Shown: positions 1-10,973, numbered from the stretch's first letter. The stretch is DNA of 64,000 nt from Ariolimax columbianus (GCA_036924085.1 JAVGWX010000003.1:115168764-115232763); one strand, 5' to 3'. The notes: generated by a model from the letters alone, not told the origin. Translations and numbers: made by a program.

Positions 1-39
1 TGCACCAATAAAACAACAACCAGACCTAAAATGTTTCTA
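1..39 (+). pseudogene. 5' stub of a LINE reverse-transcriptase remnant
   Basis: This short stretch reads in the frame that, once the minisatellite at 40-1362 is taken out, continues into the RT-like sequence at 1363. The frame crosses the first repeat unit as EKPEVTNV and resumes after the last unit as LSCEYLSSII. I infer that it is the upstream part of the same degenerate LINE. The piece is too short to classify alone. Confidence 0.35.
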
Positions 40-414
40 GAGAAGCCAGAAGTTACGAACGTGAGAAGCGAGAAGTTACGAACGTGAGAAGCGAGAAGTT
101 ACGAACGTGAGAAGCGAGAAGTTACGAACGTGAGAAGCGAGAAGTTACGAACGTGAGAAGCGAGAAGTTACGAACGTGAGAAGCGAGAAGTTACGAACGT
201 GAGAAGCGAGAAGTTACGAACGTGAGAAGCGAGAAGTTACGAACGTGAGATGCGAGAAGTTACGAACGTGAGAAACGAGAAGTTACGAACGTGAGAAGCG
301 AGAAGTTACGAACGTGAGAAGCGAGAAGTTACGAACGTGAGAAGCCAGAAGTTACGAACGTGAGAAGCGAGAAGTTACGAACGTGAGAAGCGAGAAGTTA
401 CGAACGTGAGAAGC
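40..414. repeat. 23-bp minisatellite, left part
   Basis: About 16 tandem copies of a 23-bp unit (core gaagttacgaacgtgagaag), nearly identical apart from scattered single-base changes, for example gccaga for gcgaga at the first unit and near 343. The array stops at 414 where a LINE 3' end is inserted and resumes at 1241. The first unit lies in frame with the RT remnant on both sides, so the array probably grew from LINE coding sequence. Confidence 0.95.
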
Positions 415-1240
415 CCCATGCATACACCGACGGTTCTGTAACAAACACTACACAGAACGGAGGGGCAGGAGCATTCCTGAACCTACCAAATGGCAGAAAA
501 ATAACACTGTCATTCGCTACTGGTAAGTACACAAGCAATTTCAGAGCGGAGGCAGAGGCACTGAGGGCGGCAGTGGAAGAAATGGCAACACACAGTGAAA
601 ATGAGAGCCACATAGTCTTGCTGACAGATGCTCTCGCCGTAGTCACAGCGCTAAAAAGCCAGAAAAACACTGAGCTTAATGACTTAAGAGCAGCACTCTG
701 CAAACTGTGCCAGCTGTCCGCACCAAAAAGGGTAGTGGTACAGTGGGTTCCGTCACACTGCAACATCCAAGGCAACGAGGAGGCAGACAGACTGGCAAAA
801 GAAGGTGCAAGGCTACCACAAACAGATACCAGTATGACGTACGAAGAGTCAAAACGGCTTATCAAAGCCAGGTACATTACCAAATGGGAAACCGAACATA
901 CTGGTTACACCAAAAACGATGCCTATTACCAGTTGAACCGAAGAGAGCAGGTCGTTGTCTTCAGACTTCGCACTGGCCACAATAGACTGAGGTACCACCT
1001 ATTCAACAAATTGAAGATAGGGTGTACCGACGAATGCCCGTGCGGTACTGGTAAAATGACCACTGAACATCTGCTGCAGATCTGCCCGACATACGAGGAT
1101 CAGAGAGAGCAGATGTGGCCATTGCCAGTGGAACTGCAAGACAAGCTCTATGGTAGTGGCGAGAGTCTCAGGATGACCGCCGCTTTTTTCGAAAAAATAA
1201 TGGTTACTGTCTGACTGTGTACGCAGAAGAAGAAGAAGAA
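415..1240 (+). pseudogene. 5'-truncated LINE 3' end: RNase H domain, Cys-His tail, (GAA)n
   Basis: The open frame runs from 423 to the stop at 1212-1214 (263 residues) with no internal stop. It holds a ribonuclease H domain with all acidic residues visible: D in YTDGS (429-431), E in FRAEAEAL (549-551), D in LLTDALAV (627-629) and D in GNEEAD (786-788), plus the His of WVPSH. A C-terminal CxC-x8-H-x4-C motif (CPCG to LLQIC) follows, as in LINE ORF2 proteins. RNase H would remove RNA from the RNA:cDNA hybrid during retrotransposition. No RT or endonuclease is present, so the copy is dead on arrival. After the stop comes a short 3' UTR and (GAA)n. The 13-bp sequence gaacgtgagaagc at 402-414 is repeated at 1241-1253 and fits a target-site duplication inside the minisatellite. 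A nearly identical, longer copy lies at 44821-45920. Confidence 0.9.
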
Positions 1241-1362
1241 GAACGTGAGAAGCGAGAAGTTACGAACGTGAGAAGCGAGAAGTTACGAACGTGAGAAGCG
1301 AGAAGTTACGAACGTGAGAAGCGAGAAGTTACGAACGTGAGAAGCGAGAAGTTACGAACGTG
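1241..1362. repeat. 23-bp minisatellite, right part
   Basis: About five more units of the array seen at 40-414, continuing after the LINE insertion. The phase shows that a 13-bp segment is duplicated across the insertion, not simply interrupted. Confidence 0.95.
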
Positions 1363-1815
1363 TTAAGTTGTGAATACCTCAGCTCGATTATCAGAAACAA
1401 TGGAGTTTGTAAAAAAAAAAAGTAAGCAGAAGACTGGCCATAACATTGCAGAAGTTAACTAGAATGGCAAAACAAAAACGTATGCCGGATCACTAACACA
1501 ATGACAAAAATAAAGATCACGAGAACTGCGAGTTATGGTCAACCACACACAGACACTATAGAAGAAGATTGAATTATTCGTGCTAAAATGCTATCATGAA
1601 TAGCGAGAGTGAAAAACGCAGGTCCTAAAACAGCTGGATATACACACACATTGACTAGTAAAAAATATTACGTATAGTAAACTGAAATACTTTGGTCACT
1701 TCAGGCACTACACTGGTTTAGAAAACAAACTGTAATAGAGGACATTGCACGTGACAAACGAGACAGGGGCAGACCAAGGAAAAAATAGACACAGGACATA
1801 AACGAGGTTCAGAGG
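1363..1815 (+). pseudogene. LINE reverse-transcriptase C-terminal remnant
   Basis: Broken frames read as the C-terminal part of a non-LTR reverse transcriptase. EYLSSIIRNNG at about 1370 matches the usual YLGS motif, and near 1683 LKYFGHF is followed by a TGLE segment, then DRGRPRKK and TQDINEV, the typical order of such C-termini. At least one frameshift near 1730 and several stops disrupt it. The fragment ends where a SINE begins on the opposite strand. The clade is uncertain. The minisatellite upstream lies just before the YLSS motif. Confidence 0.65.
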
Positions 1816-2172
1816 ATTCTTCTTCGTTAGTTCTCAATCTCCCACTACCAAACCCTGAAAGGGCTTAAGTTGCAGAATGTAGTCCAGAGAACGGAATGCG
1901 TTGTGTCGTAGTTTACAGCTTGGCTGCGACATTTGCACCTTTCAGTCCAACACATCCAACTTCAGCAAGCATTTTTTGAGTACCGGGTTAGCATTCCCTC
2001 TTCGATCCCTTCTCCTTAGCCAGTCTGCCCTGCTGTAGCTTGTTATCCAGAATCACCGCATGGAGGTGTAGAAGGGTCTTGGCAGATCTGGTTCGCTGGA
2101 CCTGAGGCTAGCAGTCAGTTATGGGTCTCTGACCACTGCAGCTCATGCGCTGCTCAGCGTCTTGATAGGCGA
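1815..2172 (-). mobile_element. SINE family A, near full length
   Basis: Copy of a roughly 355-bp repeat found about ten times in the window. On the minus strand it begins near tcaagacgctgagcagcgc, contains the core tgctgaagt..ggatgtgttgga, and ends in a GAA-type tail at 1815. Other full copies have target-site duplications, but none is visible here because both sides abut LINE remnants. It encodes nothing. Confidence 0.85.
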
Positions 2173-2189
2173 GAGAGCCGTAGATCGAG

Positions 2190-2505
2190 TCTTTCTTTAC
2201 ATGTCCTTGCTCTAACAGCTATGCGCATCCAATCTATTCTTAAATTGTCCCTGCCTCCACTACATCATGTGACAATGCATTCCAAACATTCACCACTTTC
2301 TGACTTAGAAAATATTTCTTAATATCCAATTTGGACCTTTCTTTAGTTAATTTGTAGCTGTATCCTCGTGTTCTTGTAGGTGGTTGTATTTTGAAAAAAT
2401 AACTTGTCATAGTCTAATTTCTCCGTTCCTTTGATTATCTTATAAACATGTATCAAGTCACCTCGAATTCTTTTCATTTCTAAACACTGTAGGCCGGTTT
2501 TCCTG
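2190..2505 (-). pseudogene. CR1/L2-like LINE reverse-transcriptase C-terminus
   Basis: Minus-strand translation gives RGDLIHVYKIIKGTEKLDYD, then after a one-base shift in a T run TRTRGYSYKL and SQKVVNVWNALSHDVV, and after another shift FKNRLDAHS. These are the hallmark C-terminal blocks of CR1/L2-type reverse transcriptases. At least two frameshifts make it a pseudogene. It is a separate lineage from the RNase H LINE. Confidence 0.8.
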
Positions 2506-2609
2506 ATACTTTATAATTGCCTTCGTGAGAAATATATTTCGCGACCAAATTCTGGTAATTAACACGTTTCTAAAGATACTGCAGCTGTTATAATCTTCAT
2601 TCTCTATAC

Positions 2610-2791
2610 CAATGATTCCCAACCTTTCTCAGGTTGGGGTCCACCTAAAACAAATGATAGTTTACAACTGTAATCTACTCTTCTACGTTTCACAATGTGA
2701 AATTAAAAACAGTTGTACAAATACTTAGTAAAATATCATTTGGTTTGCACAATCATACGATTCTTTTCAGACTTCAGGTTGGGAACCTCTG
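2610..2791. mobile_element. Possible hAT-like MITE
   Basis: The left end reads gattcccaaccttt and the right end carries the inverted complement (aggttgggaacctctg), resembling the CAGNGGTTCCCAACC termini of many hAT elements. The 182-bp interior is AT-rich and non-coding. The flanking 8-mers match only weakly, so the target duplication is unconvincing. Confidence 0.4.
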
Positions 2792-3507
2792 CCTTACATG
2801 TATTTTTTTTTAAAATATCGTGGTTTCTGCCAAATTCAATTAATGTTTGCACGATATAAAAATGGATCAAATATCGATCAAAATGACAGAACTGATGCCG
2901 ATAAATATAAATGGAACATACATTGTACACAAAAAGTGACGGGGCTAATAATCTAACATGGACGTCAAGAAAAATAATGACTGATATCAGCGGGCTGCAA
3001 CATATGAAAAAAAAAGAAATAGATCTGAAGTGAAAATGTCATATATATATATATAAAGTTCTGTAAATATTCACATGCATCTGTTTATTGTGTTCGACAA
3101 ATTTGTGCCTGTGACGTTGTCATTCAAAAGTTCACTTGAACCTAAATTGGCTGTAGAAAAATGGAATTCAAGTTTGACAAACAATTCCAATCGTTAAAGA
3201 CCTATAATTGTTTTTACAATATCACATTTTGCGTGTTTATATTTGTAAGACGCAGATGAACTACATGCATTTCAAATAAACATTAGGTTAAATTTTTCTG
3301 ATATTTTTACGAATGTTAAATTATAAAAGAAATTGTAATTGTTTAAATTTAAAAAAAACGTAAAAATCGTAAATGAACAAGAGTTAATTATCAGAAAAGA
3401 TCACAAGAGTGCAGTCCACTAACATTTCTACTCAATTTTAGTTTAGTTCATGTATTATAGTTTTGTAAATTGTCTTTTGTAGTTTGTTCCCTTTGGACGC
3501 AACTTCC
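2792..3507. other. AT-rich unassigned sequence
   Basis: No coding frame or recognisable repeat, apart from a short (TA)n run near 3041-3055 and poly-A/T stretches. Confidence 0.6.
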
Positions 3508-3518
3508 TTAAATCATCT

Positions 3519-3881
3519 TTTCTTTCTTCTTCTTCGTTCGTTCTCAATCTCCCACTACCAAACCATGAAAGGGCTTAGGTAGCAGAATGTAGTCCAGAGA
3601 ACGGAATGCGTTGTGTCGTAGTTTACAGCTTGGCTACGATATCTGCAATTTTCGGTCCAACACATCCGACTTCAGCAAGCATTTTTTGCATACCTGGTTA
3701 GTATTCCCTCTTCAATTCCTTCTCCTTAGCCAGTCTGCTCTGCTGCAACCTGTTATCCAGGATCACCGCGTGGAGGTGTAGAAGGGTCTTGGCAGCTATG
3801 GTTCGCTGGCCCTGACGCTAGTAGTCAGCTATGGGTCGCTAACCACTGCAGCTCATGTGCTGCTCAGCATCTTGATCCCCT
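3519..3881 (-). mobile_element. SINE family A, full length with TSD
   Basis: Complete copy on the minus strand, with the (GAA)n tail at 3519-3535 and the head ending gatcccc at 3881. The 11-bp sequence ttaaatcatct occurs at 3508-3518 and again at 3882-3892, a target-site duplication that fixes both ends. It shares the core tgctgaagtcggatgtgttg with family B. Confidence 0.9.
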
Positions 3882-4012
3882 TTAAATCATCTCTTTTTGT
3901 TTCCTTGCTTTGTTTGAGTTACTTAGCGAGCAGACTTTCGCTAATTAGTTTTCTAAAACGATAGCATTTCTCTAAGGGCTGTTCTGTAGAAGTTTGCCTT
4001 ACTACAAAAAGC

Positions 4013-4453
4013 GTGTATCCTATCCAAACATGTTTTGCGTATGATACACAATCACAAGGCCATATGATCGCCACTAGATTTAGTGCCCTCACAGCAGGAA
4101 ACGTGTATTTTATGGAAGCATGGTTTTATATCATGACATATGATACACAATCACAAGGCCATATGATCGCCACTAGATTTAGTGCCCTCACAGCAGGAAA
4201 CTTGTATTTTATGGAAGCATGGTTTTATATCATGACATATGATACACAATCACAAGGCCATATGATCGCCACTAAATTTAGTGCCCTCACAGCAGGAAAC
4301 TTGTATCTTATCGAAGCATGGTTTTATATTATGACATATGATACACAATCACAAGGCCATATGATCGCCACTAAATTTAGTGCCCTCACAGCAGGAAACT
4401 TGTATCTTATCGAAGCATGGTTTTATATCATGACATATGATACACAATCATAG
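4013..4453 (+). repeat. 99-bp tandem repeat with open frame
   Basis: Four units of exactly 99 bp (33 codons), over 95 percent alike, preceded by a degenerate partial unit and followed by a decayed one. Since 99 is divisible by three, one frame stays open for 146 codons with the motif DTQSQGHMIAT in each unit. No known domain is recognised and the frame probably reflects the repeat. Confidence 0.85.
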
Positions 4454-5285
4454 GATCACAGGAGTGCCATTAAATTGAGTCCCCTTAAATCAGGACGCCT
4501 TGGTCTGAGCAAGTATGTAGACTTTTAGAGGTAGTTTTGTGCGACGTTTCTGTTGTACGTTTGAAGGTTGCCATCACGATGAACAACACTACCTATTCCA
4601 ATTTTGCGACATGAATAGGATGCTGGAATCTAATTCATTCCTCGACAGGTGACCGGTAGATCTACAATATGACATGATGGGAAATCGTATGAGGCTTTCC
4701 AGGATGAACATGTAAAAAATCCATAAACATTTAGAGAAATATTTGACCAATAGCATAAAAATGACCTGTCCGTTTGAAGCTAGCTCTTCCGTGTCGTTCG
4801 AAAGTTCACGACCGTCTGCATTATCGTGTAACTTAAAGTTCTTATAGTAAACTTTGACGCCAATAACTTTACAGCGGGGCTTGCCCTTATACCATGAAAA
4901 ACCTCATGTATAACATCATATAACCATAATCCATAACATTGTAACGTAGATTTGTCAATAATCAATTGCAATTTTCAAAGCAAGGACCATCCTAGGGACA
5001 GGTAGTTTTCCTTAAAGATTCCCTATCAGGAATATTGAGCATCAGAAGCCACAAAAACAATTAATACGACACTGATACACTCATGAAAAACAACAGATTG
5101 AAAATTCAGTGTATTTTTGCACACTGAGATAAGTGGAAATGAAAAGGCAGAAAGACGGGAAAAGAGGGAGGCAGCAAACAGCAAACTGAAGACAGACCTG
5201 CATGTGAAGTAATAAAGACAATATAACAATTAACTTCAAACTCAAATGGTCACAGAAAAAAACATAGAAACTGATATACTAGAAG
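4454..5285. other. Unassigned sequence
   Basis: Contains only short frames in either direction. No repeat shared with the rest of the window was noticed. Confidence 0.5.
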
Positions 5286-5287
5286 CA

Positions 5288-5672
5288 TACATGAGTCGTC
5301 TGCCGGGGTCTTTGTGTATGGCAAGGACAAGAATTGCACCATTGCCTCACAGAAAGCGCAACTACCTGTGTGACATGGCATAGCACCGGCTATTGTTAGG
5401 TGGTTTGATTAGAGCAGCATAGATGGCGCCTAACAGGTTGCGGGTCTACTTTGCTCTAGAGTTTGAGTCTATTAAGATGGACTTACACATCGGTTAACGA
5501 CCCTCCCTGAGATCTTGTCCCAACGCAGCGAAGTATTAAGCTGTTCGAGCGTAGCCCGTTAAGGAGGAAACTCTTCTCCCGGCTACATACAGCTCACACA
5601 GGAGCTGGGGCCTGCATATGGGCATCTGCTCCTGTAGAAGTATAGGTCGACTAAGAACTAAGAAATAATAAA
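5288..5672 (+). mobile_element. Interspersed repeat family C
   Basis: A roughly 380-bp element with two other copies (41370-41745 plus strand, 58698-59040 minus strand). Shared blocks include gcagcatagatggcgcc, tctactttgctctag, gagtctattaagatg and the end block aggtcgactaagaac. No coding capacity and no clear tRNA-type promoter were seen, so it may be a SINE or a short non-autonomous element. Confidence 0.75.
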
Positions 5673-5689
5673 AGCATACTTCCTCTTTT

Positions 5690-5846
5690 TCTTCTGCGTT
5701 CATTCTCAATCTCCCGCTTCCAAGCCTTGAGCTAGCTTTGCAAGCAAGAGGATGTAGTCCGGAGAATGGAATGCGTGTGTCGCTAGTTTACAGTTTGACT
5801 GCGATATTTGCGCCTTTCGGTCCGACACATCCGTCTTCGGCAGAGA
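5690..5846 (-). mobile_element. SINE family A, partial (tail half)
   Basis: Matches the tail half of family A on the minus strand from the GAA-type end (ttcttctgcgttcattctc) through the core (gacacatccgtcttcgg), then stops. The head half is missing. Confidence 0.8.
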
Positions 5847-5949
5847 AGCATACTATATCTTGTCCAAAAAAAAATCAAGCTAAAATATCTATAACGTAAA
5901 CAGAAATTCATTTTCAAAAATAAAAACAATAGAGCACATAGAAAAGTGT

Positions 5950-6150
5950 TCACTTGGGGAGAGCAAACACACTGTGCAACATGTTCTGCAGGTCTGCCGG
6001 CTCCACGAGCGGGGCAGGGTGACTACATGGCCCTCCCCAACTCAACTGCGAGATAAACAATATGGCCACCAGAGATGCTTGATAAGAATTGCCAGGCTTA
6101 TGAGGGAGAAAGGTGCCATTATTTGAGAACGAAAGAAGTAGAAGACGTGA
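5950..6150 (+). pseudogene. LINE 3' end with Cys-His tail remnant
   Basis: One frame reads HTVQHVLQVCRLHERGRVTT then WPSPTQLRDK, the same arrangement as the AEHLLQNC-x-W region of the RNase H LINEs. The upstream cysteine pair is lost. It ends in tttgagaacgaaagaag and imperfect GAA repeats, almost the same as the SINE family A tail. No target-site duplication was found. Confidence 0.65.
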
Positions 6151-6244
6151 AGAAGATTAATAATTGAACCTATTGGTTGTTTTACTCAAGAATTGTCCAT
6201 GGCAATAGTTGTTACGTCCTGTTAAAGTCAAACATTGTCTTTCA

Positions 6245-6340
6245 CAGAGGAGCGACTGGCACGTGGCTTGCATGTCAGCCTTATGACCCGAAGGACCTGC
6301 GTTCGAAACCTCGGTAAGGCATGTTAGTTTGTTTTTCTTT
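6245..6340 (+). mobile_element. tRNA-like SINE head, family E
   Basis: Contains a B-box-like gcgttcgaaacct preceded by a plausible A-box region (gcgactggcacgtggc). A related piece lies at 13040-13115. There is no acceptor stem pairing, so it is not a functional tRNA. Confidence 0.45.
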
Positions 6341-6462
6341 ATCGGAAGGAAAGTAATAACTTAACGTGTACACTGTGCTGCTACTGCTGGTCAACCGCTC
6401 TGTTTTCGTTGTCCTATAAATCTCCCGGTGGATCCCAGCAATTCAAATAAACGCTGACGTCT

Positions 6463-6802
6463 TTGATTCAGTCATGTGTTGTGTGAACTTGATCATCTAT
6501 GATTCAGTCATGTGCTTTGTGTGAACTTGATCATCTATGATTCAGTCATGTGCTTTGTGTGAACTTCATCATCTATGATTCAGTCGTGTGTTGTGTGAAC
6601 TTGACCATCTATGATTCAGCCATGTGCTTTGTGTGAACTTGATCATCTATGATTCAATCATCTGCTTTCTGTGAACTTGATCATCTATGATTCAGTCAAG
6701 TGCTTTGTGTGAACTTGATCATCTATGATTCAGCCATGTGCTTTGTGTGAACTTGATCATCTATGATTCAGTCATGCGTTGTGTGAACTTGACCATCTAT
6801 GA
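6463..6802. repeat. 38-bp minisatellite
   Basis: About nine units built on gattcagtcatgtgctttg followed by tgtgaacttgatcatctat. Some units lack a three-base ctt, giving a 35-bp variant. Confidence 0.95.
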
Positions 6803-7049
6803 TTTGCTTTTAGACCAGATCATTTATACCGTTTTCATTGAACAAGAATCCTGAAATCAGATCTCTCAGTTCTGTTTTTCTTTCTTGAAACTGTTGCTGA
6901 GTACGACAGTTTCCATTTAGTAGTCGTCTTTTCATATATTATGGATTCTGGTAAATGATCGTATTCAAATAAAATTTGTAAAGAGAAGACAACAAATGTG
7001 GAGGTATTGAAAACGTTGGAGCTAAAAAGAAAATTAATGACCGAAATCA

Positions 7050-7290
7050 AGGTTAGACAGTTAAGATATTATGCCCATACATTCAAAACATACCTCCTTG
7101 TTGAGGACTATACTACGGGGTAAGGTGGAAGGCAGTCGTACTAGAGGCAGACAACGTTATAAGTAGATGAATAACATCAGGAAATGGACTGAAAAACGCC
7201 TGTCACATTGCATCGTTACCGCAAGAGATAAAGTACACTGGAGGACCATTGGAGCCAATCCTCGATGTGGAGATGGAACTTGAACTGAAA
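7050..7290 (+). pseudogene. LINE reverse-transcriptase C-terminus
   Basis: Reads RQLRYYAHTF, then after frameshifts SRTRGRQRYK, a stop, and MNNIRKWTEK, ending CGDGT and stop. This is the typical GRQRxxWxxNI to RWRxIxAN C-terminus of one LINE type. The remnant at 40380-41115 ends in the same way (CGDAT), so both belong to one family. Confidence 0.7.
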
Positions 7291-7299
7291 ATAAGACTT

Positions 7300-7739
7300 A
7301 CATTAACGAATCTTTTTTTTTTCATTGATGAGATCTCGGGGGTTAAATGTCTGAGAAATAATGTCCCTTGCACGTGCTGCCCCTAGTTTTTACGTACCCT
7401 TGATATAAGAAATAAACACCAAACTAACTAGGCCTTACCCGTATTCTCAGACTAAGGGACCGACATTCTATCTAGGCCACACGCTCCTGTATAATTTGTA
7501 CATATCCCTTATAAACATGACTATGTTGTCTAAGGCAGCACATAAAGTAACGTCTTGTCGAATGATTTCATTGCGATAATGATTATAGAATCACAGCTGT
7601 AAATATGTTCACTGCACGTTGATATTGTGTATCCAAATCTGCATTTGTCATTAACATCCATTTATGGCTGGCGATTTTGTTATTCGACGTGGAACAGTGA
7701 TTAGTAGATTAGCGATAGGTATATAAGTAATTAACAGAA
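7300..7739. other. Unassigned sequence
   Basis: No coding frame or recognised repeat seen. Confidence 0.5.
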
Positions 7740-7880
7740 CAATAATCATCAGTAGATCAATAATCAATAGATCAGTTGGTCAATAGTCCTCAAATCAATA
7801 ATCAGTAGATCAATAATCAGCAGATTAATAATACGTAGATCAGTGATTATATCCGTAGATCAATTATATGTATATCTGTA
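7740..7880. repeat. Degenerate short tandem repeat
   Basis: Decayed repeats of an approximately 16-18-bp motif around atcagtagatcaataatc. Confidence 0.7.
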
Positions 7881-7924
7881 GATTAGTGTGGTAGAGTTGG
7901 AATTTCGTGGCTGGACAGAAGTAG

Positions 7925-7990
7925 CATAAGAGTCAAGGTAGTATTCCATAACAGACACTGCTATTAGGGATGAAATGTTAGAGACTATTA
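7925..7990 (-). mobile_element. SINE family F, 3' fragment
   Basis: The block ggtagtattccataacagac followed by gggatgaaatgttag matches the 3' end of family F (compare 35697-35957) on the minus strand. Confidence 0.5.
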
Positions 7991-8149
7991 AGTCTTGGCT
8001 TTTTATTGCGTGCTGTGGCTAATCCCCTTCCGTCGTGCCTTTCGTTTTCTAGCACACATTAAAATACAGAAATACAGCTTGATCAACTGAAACGTGTCGA
8101 GAATAGAAATCGAACATTGTACGTTTGCCGCCATGAACAAGTCCAATAC

Positions 8150-8465
8150 CGGTCTAACATGCTCACATTTAAGCAAGTCCACCACAACTCTAACATACAT
8201 TCATACATTGAAACATGTCCACCACCACTCTAACATACATACATACATTAAAACAAGTCCTCTACCTCTCTAACATACTTGAAGTCAAACAAGTCCTCTA
8301 CCACTCTTACATCTGAGCATTCAAACAAGTCCTCAACCACTCTAACATGCTCGCATTAAAATGAGTCCTCTACTACTAACATGCGGACATTCAAACAAGT
8401 CATCTACCACTCTAGCATGTAGACATTCAATCAAGTTCTCTAACACTCTAACGTGGACATTAAAA
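8150..8465. repeat. Degenerate ~45-bp tandem repeat
   Basis: Six or seven diverged units built on aacaagtcctctaccactct plus aacatgc and a cattcaaa spacer. Identity between units is low. Confidence 0.85.
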
Positions 8466-9595
8466 AAATACTATTTGGATTATATATCTAAGTCATGATA
8501 TGTCTGCAATTATTACATTAGTAATTATTGATTCACGTGAGCTTTGGTCATGAAAACTCTGGACCACAATAATATAGATGTATATTTCATCCGTCGGGAT
8601 TCAGGGACCCAGCATTGTAGAACACCGGCTAATACCACAGCACAGCGAAAGCGGAATTGTGCTAGCAAACTCGCAATGTGAAAGAAATGGCTAACAAAAG
8701 GCGCACTGTAAGAGCCAAGCGTCACGTCAACGCAGTTTTTCATCAAGAAAAGGAAACAAATGTCTAGATGCAATCTCTTTGCAATGTCCATTGTATTATT
8801 GAGGTAGCCTTTTTGTTGTGCTTTATCAAACGACAATCTGCTTAATTGGGTTTTCACCTGTTGTCTTTATTTTCATTATTATCATACAAAACTTAATTCC
8901 TGCAGGCATCTACAAGCGCTTAAAGCGACAACTAGAGTTAGTTTCTTTGGAATCAGCCTGCGCTAAAGAATTTATTTGTTCTTGCAATGAGAAAATTTAG
9001 ATTATTTGTTTACGTAAAGAGATTTCCAATTCCATGCACATCCCTCTTTAGTAACATTTTCGGTGTGGTACACATGACCTCATTATTCCTTATCAAGTAC
9101 ATCCTGCATAATCCACAAGGGGCGTATCCATCAAGTGCAAAGCCTATTTTAATCATTGACAAAAAATGTGCCGACTAACGCCAAGTTCATGTTGGTATTC
9201 CTAGGAGCAGAATCCATTTTCAGGATTGTATTCATGAGCGCACTACATTCAGACGATGACGTAACGTCTAGGGGTAGAACTATATTTGGTTTCGAAAGTG
9301 AAAATGGCTGCGCCTCGATTCCTAATGGGTATCTTCCACATTATAATCCTTTACATATTTTAAACGTTGTTGCCTCCTCCGATGACAAGGGGGGTTACCT
9401 TGAAAAAATGCGCAAATGCTGTAATGGATTTAATAGAAGAACGTTCGTTCAGAAAGTCAAACCAGATAGAATGCGCGTGTTGGAAAGAGAGGATCAAAAG
9501 AATATTTTCTACAAATGTATTGACTAGACAATAACAGCAGGGAGACAATATTTGTTTAACAAACCCAAGGTAGGACAAAAACTGTTCGGCACAAG
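8466..9595. other. Unassigned sequence with a 123-codon open frame
   Basis: Mostly featureless. An open frame at 9156-9527 on the plus strand (123 codons) is free of repeats, but has no recognised domain, no start context and no visible splice or polyadenylation support. I treat it as possible chance coding. Confidence 0.3.
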
Positions 9596-10973
9596 ATAAA
9601 ACAAGAGCTGAACGGGCCCAAGATAAAGCGAGGGCTGAACGGGCCCAAGATAAAGCGAGAGCTGAACGGGCCCAAGATAAAGCGAGAGCTGAACGGGCCC
9701 AAGATAAAGCGAGAGCTGAACGGGCCCAAGATAAAGCGAGAGCTGAACGGGCCCAAGATAAAGCGAGAGCTGAACGGGCCCAAGATAAAGCGAGAACTAA
9801 ACGGGCCCAAGATAAAGCGAGAGCTGAACGGGCCCAAGATAAAGCGAGAGCTGAACGGGCCCAAGATAAAGCGAGAGCTGAACGGGCCCAAGATAACACG
9901 AGAGCTGAACGGGCCCAAGATAAAGCGAGAGCTGAACGGGCCCAAGATAAAGCGAGAGCTGAACGGGCCCAAGATAAAGCGAGAACTAAACGGGCCCAAG
10001 ATAAAGCGAGAGCTGAACGGGCCCAAGATAAAGCGAGAGCTGAACGGGCCCAAGATAAAGCGAGAGCTGAACGGGCCCAAGATAAAGCGAGAGCTGAACG
10101 GGCCCAAGATAAAGTGAGAGCTGAACGGGCCCAAGATAAAGCGAGAGCTGAACGGGCCCAAGATAAAGCTAGAGCTGAACGGGCCCAAGATAAAGCGAGA
10201 GCTGAACGGGCCCAAGATAAAGTGAGAGCTGAACGGGCCCAAGATAAAGCGAGAGCTGAACGGGCCCAAGATAAAGCGAGAGCTGAACGGGCCCAAGATA
10301 AAACGAGAGCTAAACGGGCCCAAGATAAAGCGAGAGCTGAACGGGCCCAAGATAAAGCGAGAGCTGAACGGGCCCAAGATAAAGCGAGAACTAAACGGGC
10401 CCAAGATAAAGCGAGAGCTGAACGGGCCCAAGATAAAGCGAGAGCTGAACGGGCCCAAGATAAAGCGAGAGCTGAACAGGCCCAAGATAAAGCGAGCGCT
10501 GAACGGGCCCAAGATAAAGTGAGAGCTGAACGGGCCCAAGATAAAGCGAGAGCTGAACGGGCCCAAGATAAAGCGAGAGCTGAACGGGCCCAAGATAAAA
10601 CGAGAGCTAAACGGGCCCAAGATAAAGCGAGAGCTGAACGGGCCCAAGATAAAGCGAGAGCTGAACGGGCCCAAGATAAAGCGAGAACTAAACGGGCCCA
10701 AGATAAAGCGAGAGCTGAACGGGCCCAAGATAAAGCGAGAGCTGAACGGGCCCAAGATAAAGCGAGAGCTGAACGGGCCCAAGATAAAGCGAGAGCTGAA
10801 CGGGCCCAAGATAAAGCGAGAGCTGAACGGGCCCAAGATAAAGCGAGAGCTGAACGGGCCCAAGATAAAGCGAGAGCTGAACGGGCCCAAGATAAAGCGA
10901 GAACTAAACGGGCCCAAGATAAAGCGAGAGCTGAACGGGCCCAAGATAAAGCGAGAGCTGAACGGGCCCAAGA
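9596..10973. repeat. 27-bp minisatellite with higher-order structure
   Basis: About 51 units of 27 bp (gcgagagctgaacgggccca plus agataaa), over 95 percent alike, each with a GGGCCC palindrome. Because 27 is divisible by three, three frames stay open for hundreds of codons (plus strand nine-residue unit RAERAQDKA; two minus-strand frames). Marker variants (gcgagaactaaac near 10387 and 10684; acgagagctaaac near 10302 and 10599) recur 297 bp apart, so blocks of 11 units were duplicated. It ends at a SINE A copy. A real protein is unlikely. Confidence 0.95.

Noticed and set aside
1..1362. CRISPR-like array
   Set aside because: Units are directly adjacent with no unique spacers, in eukaryotic DNA.
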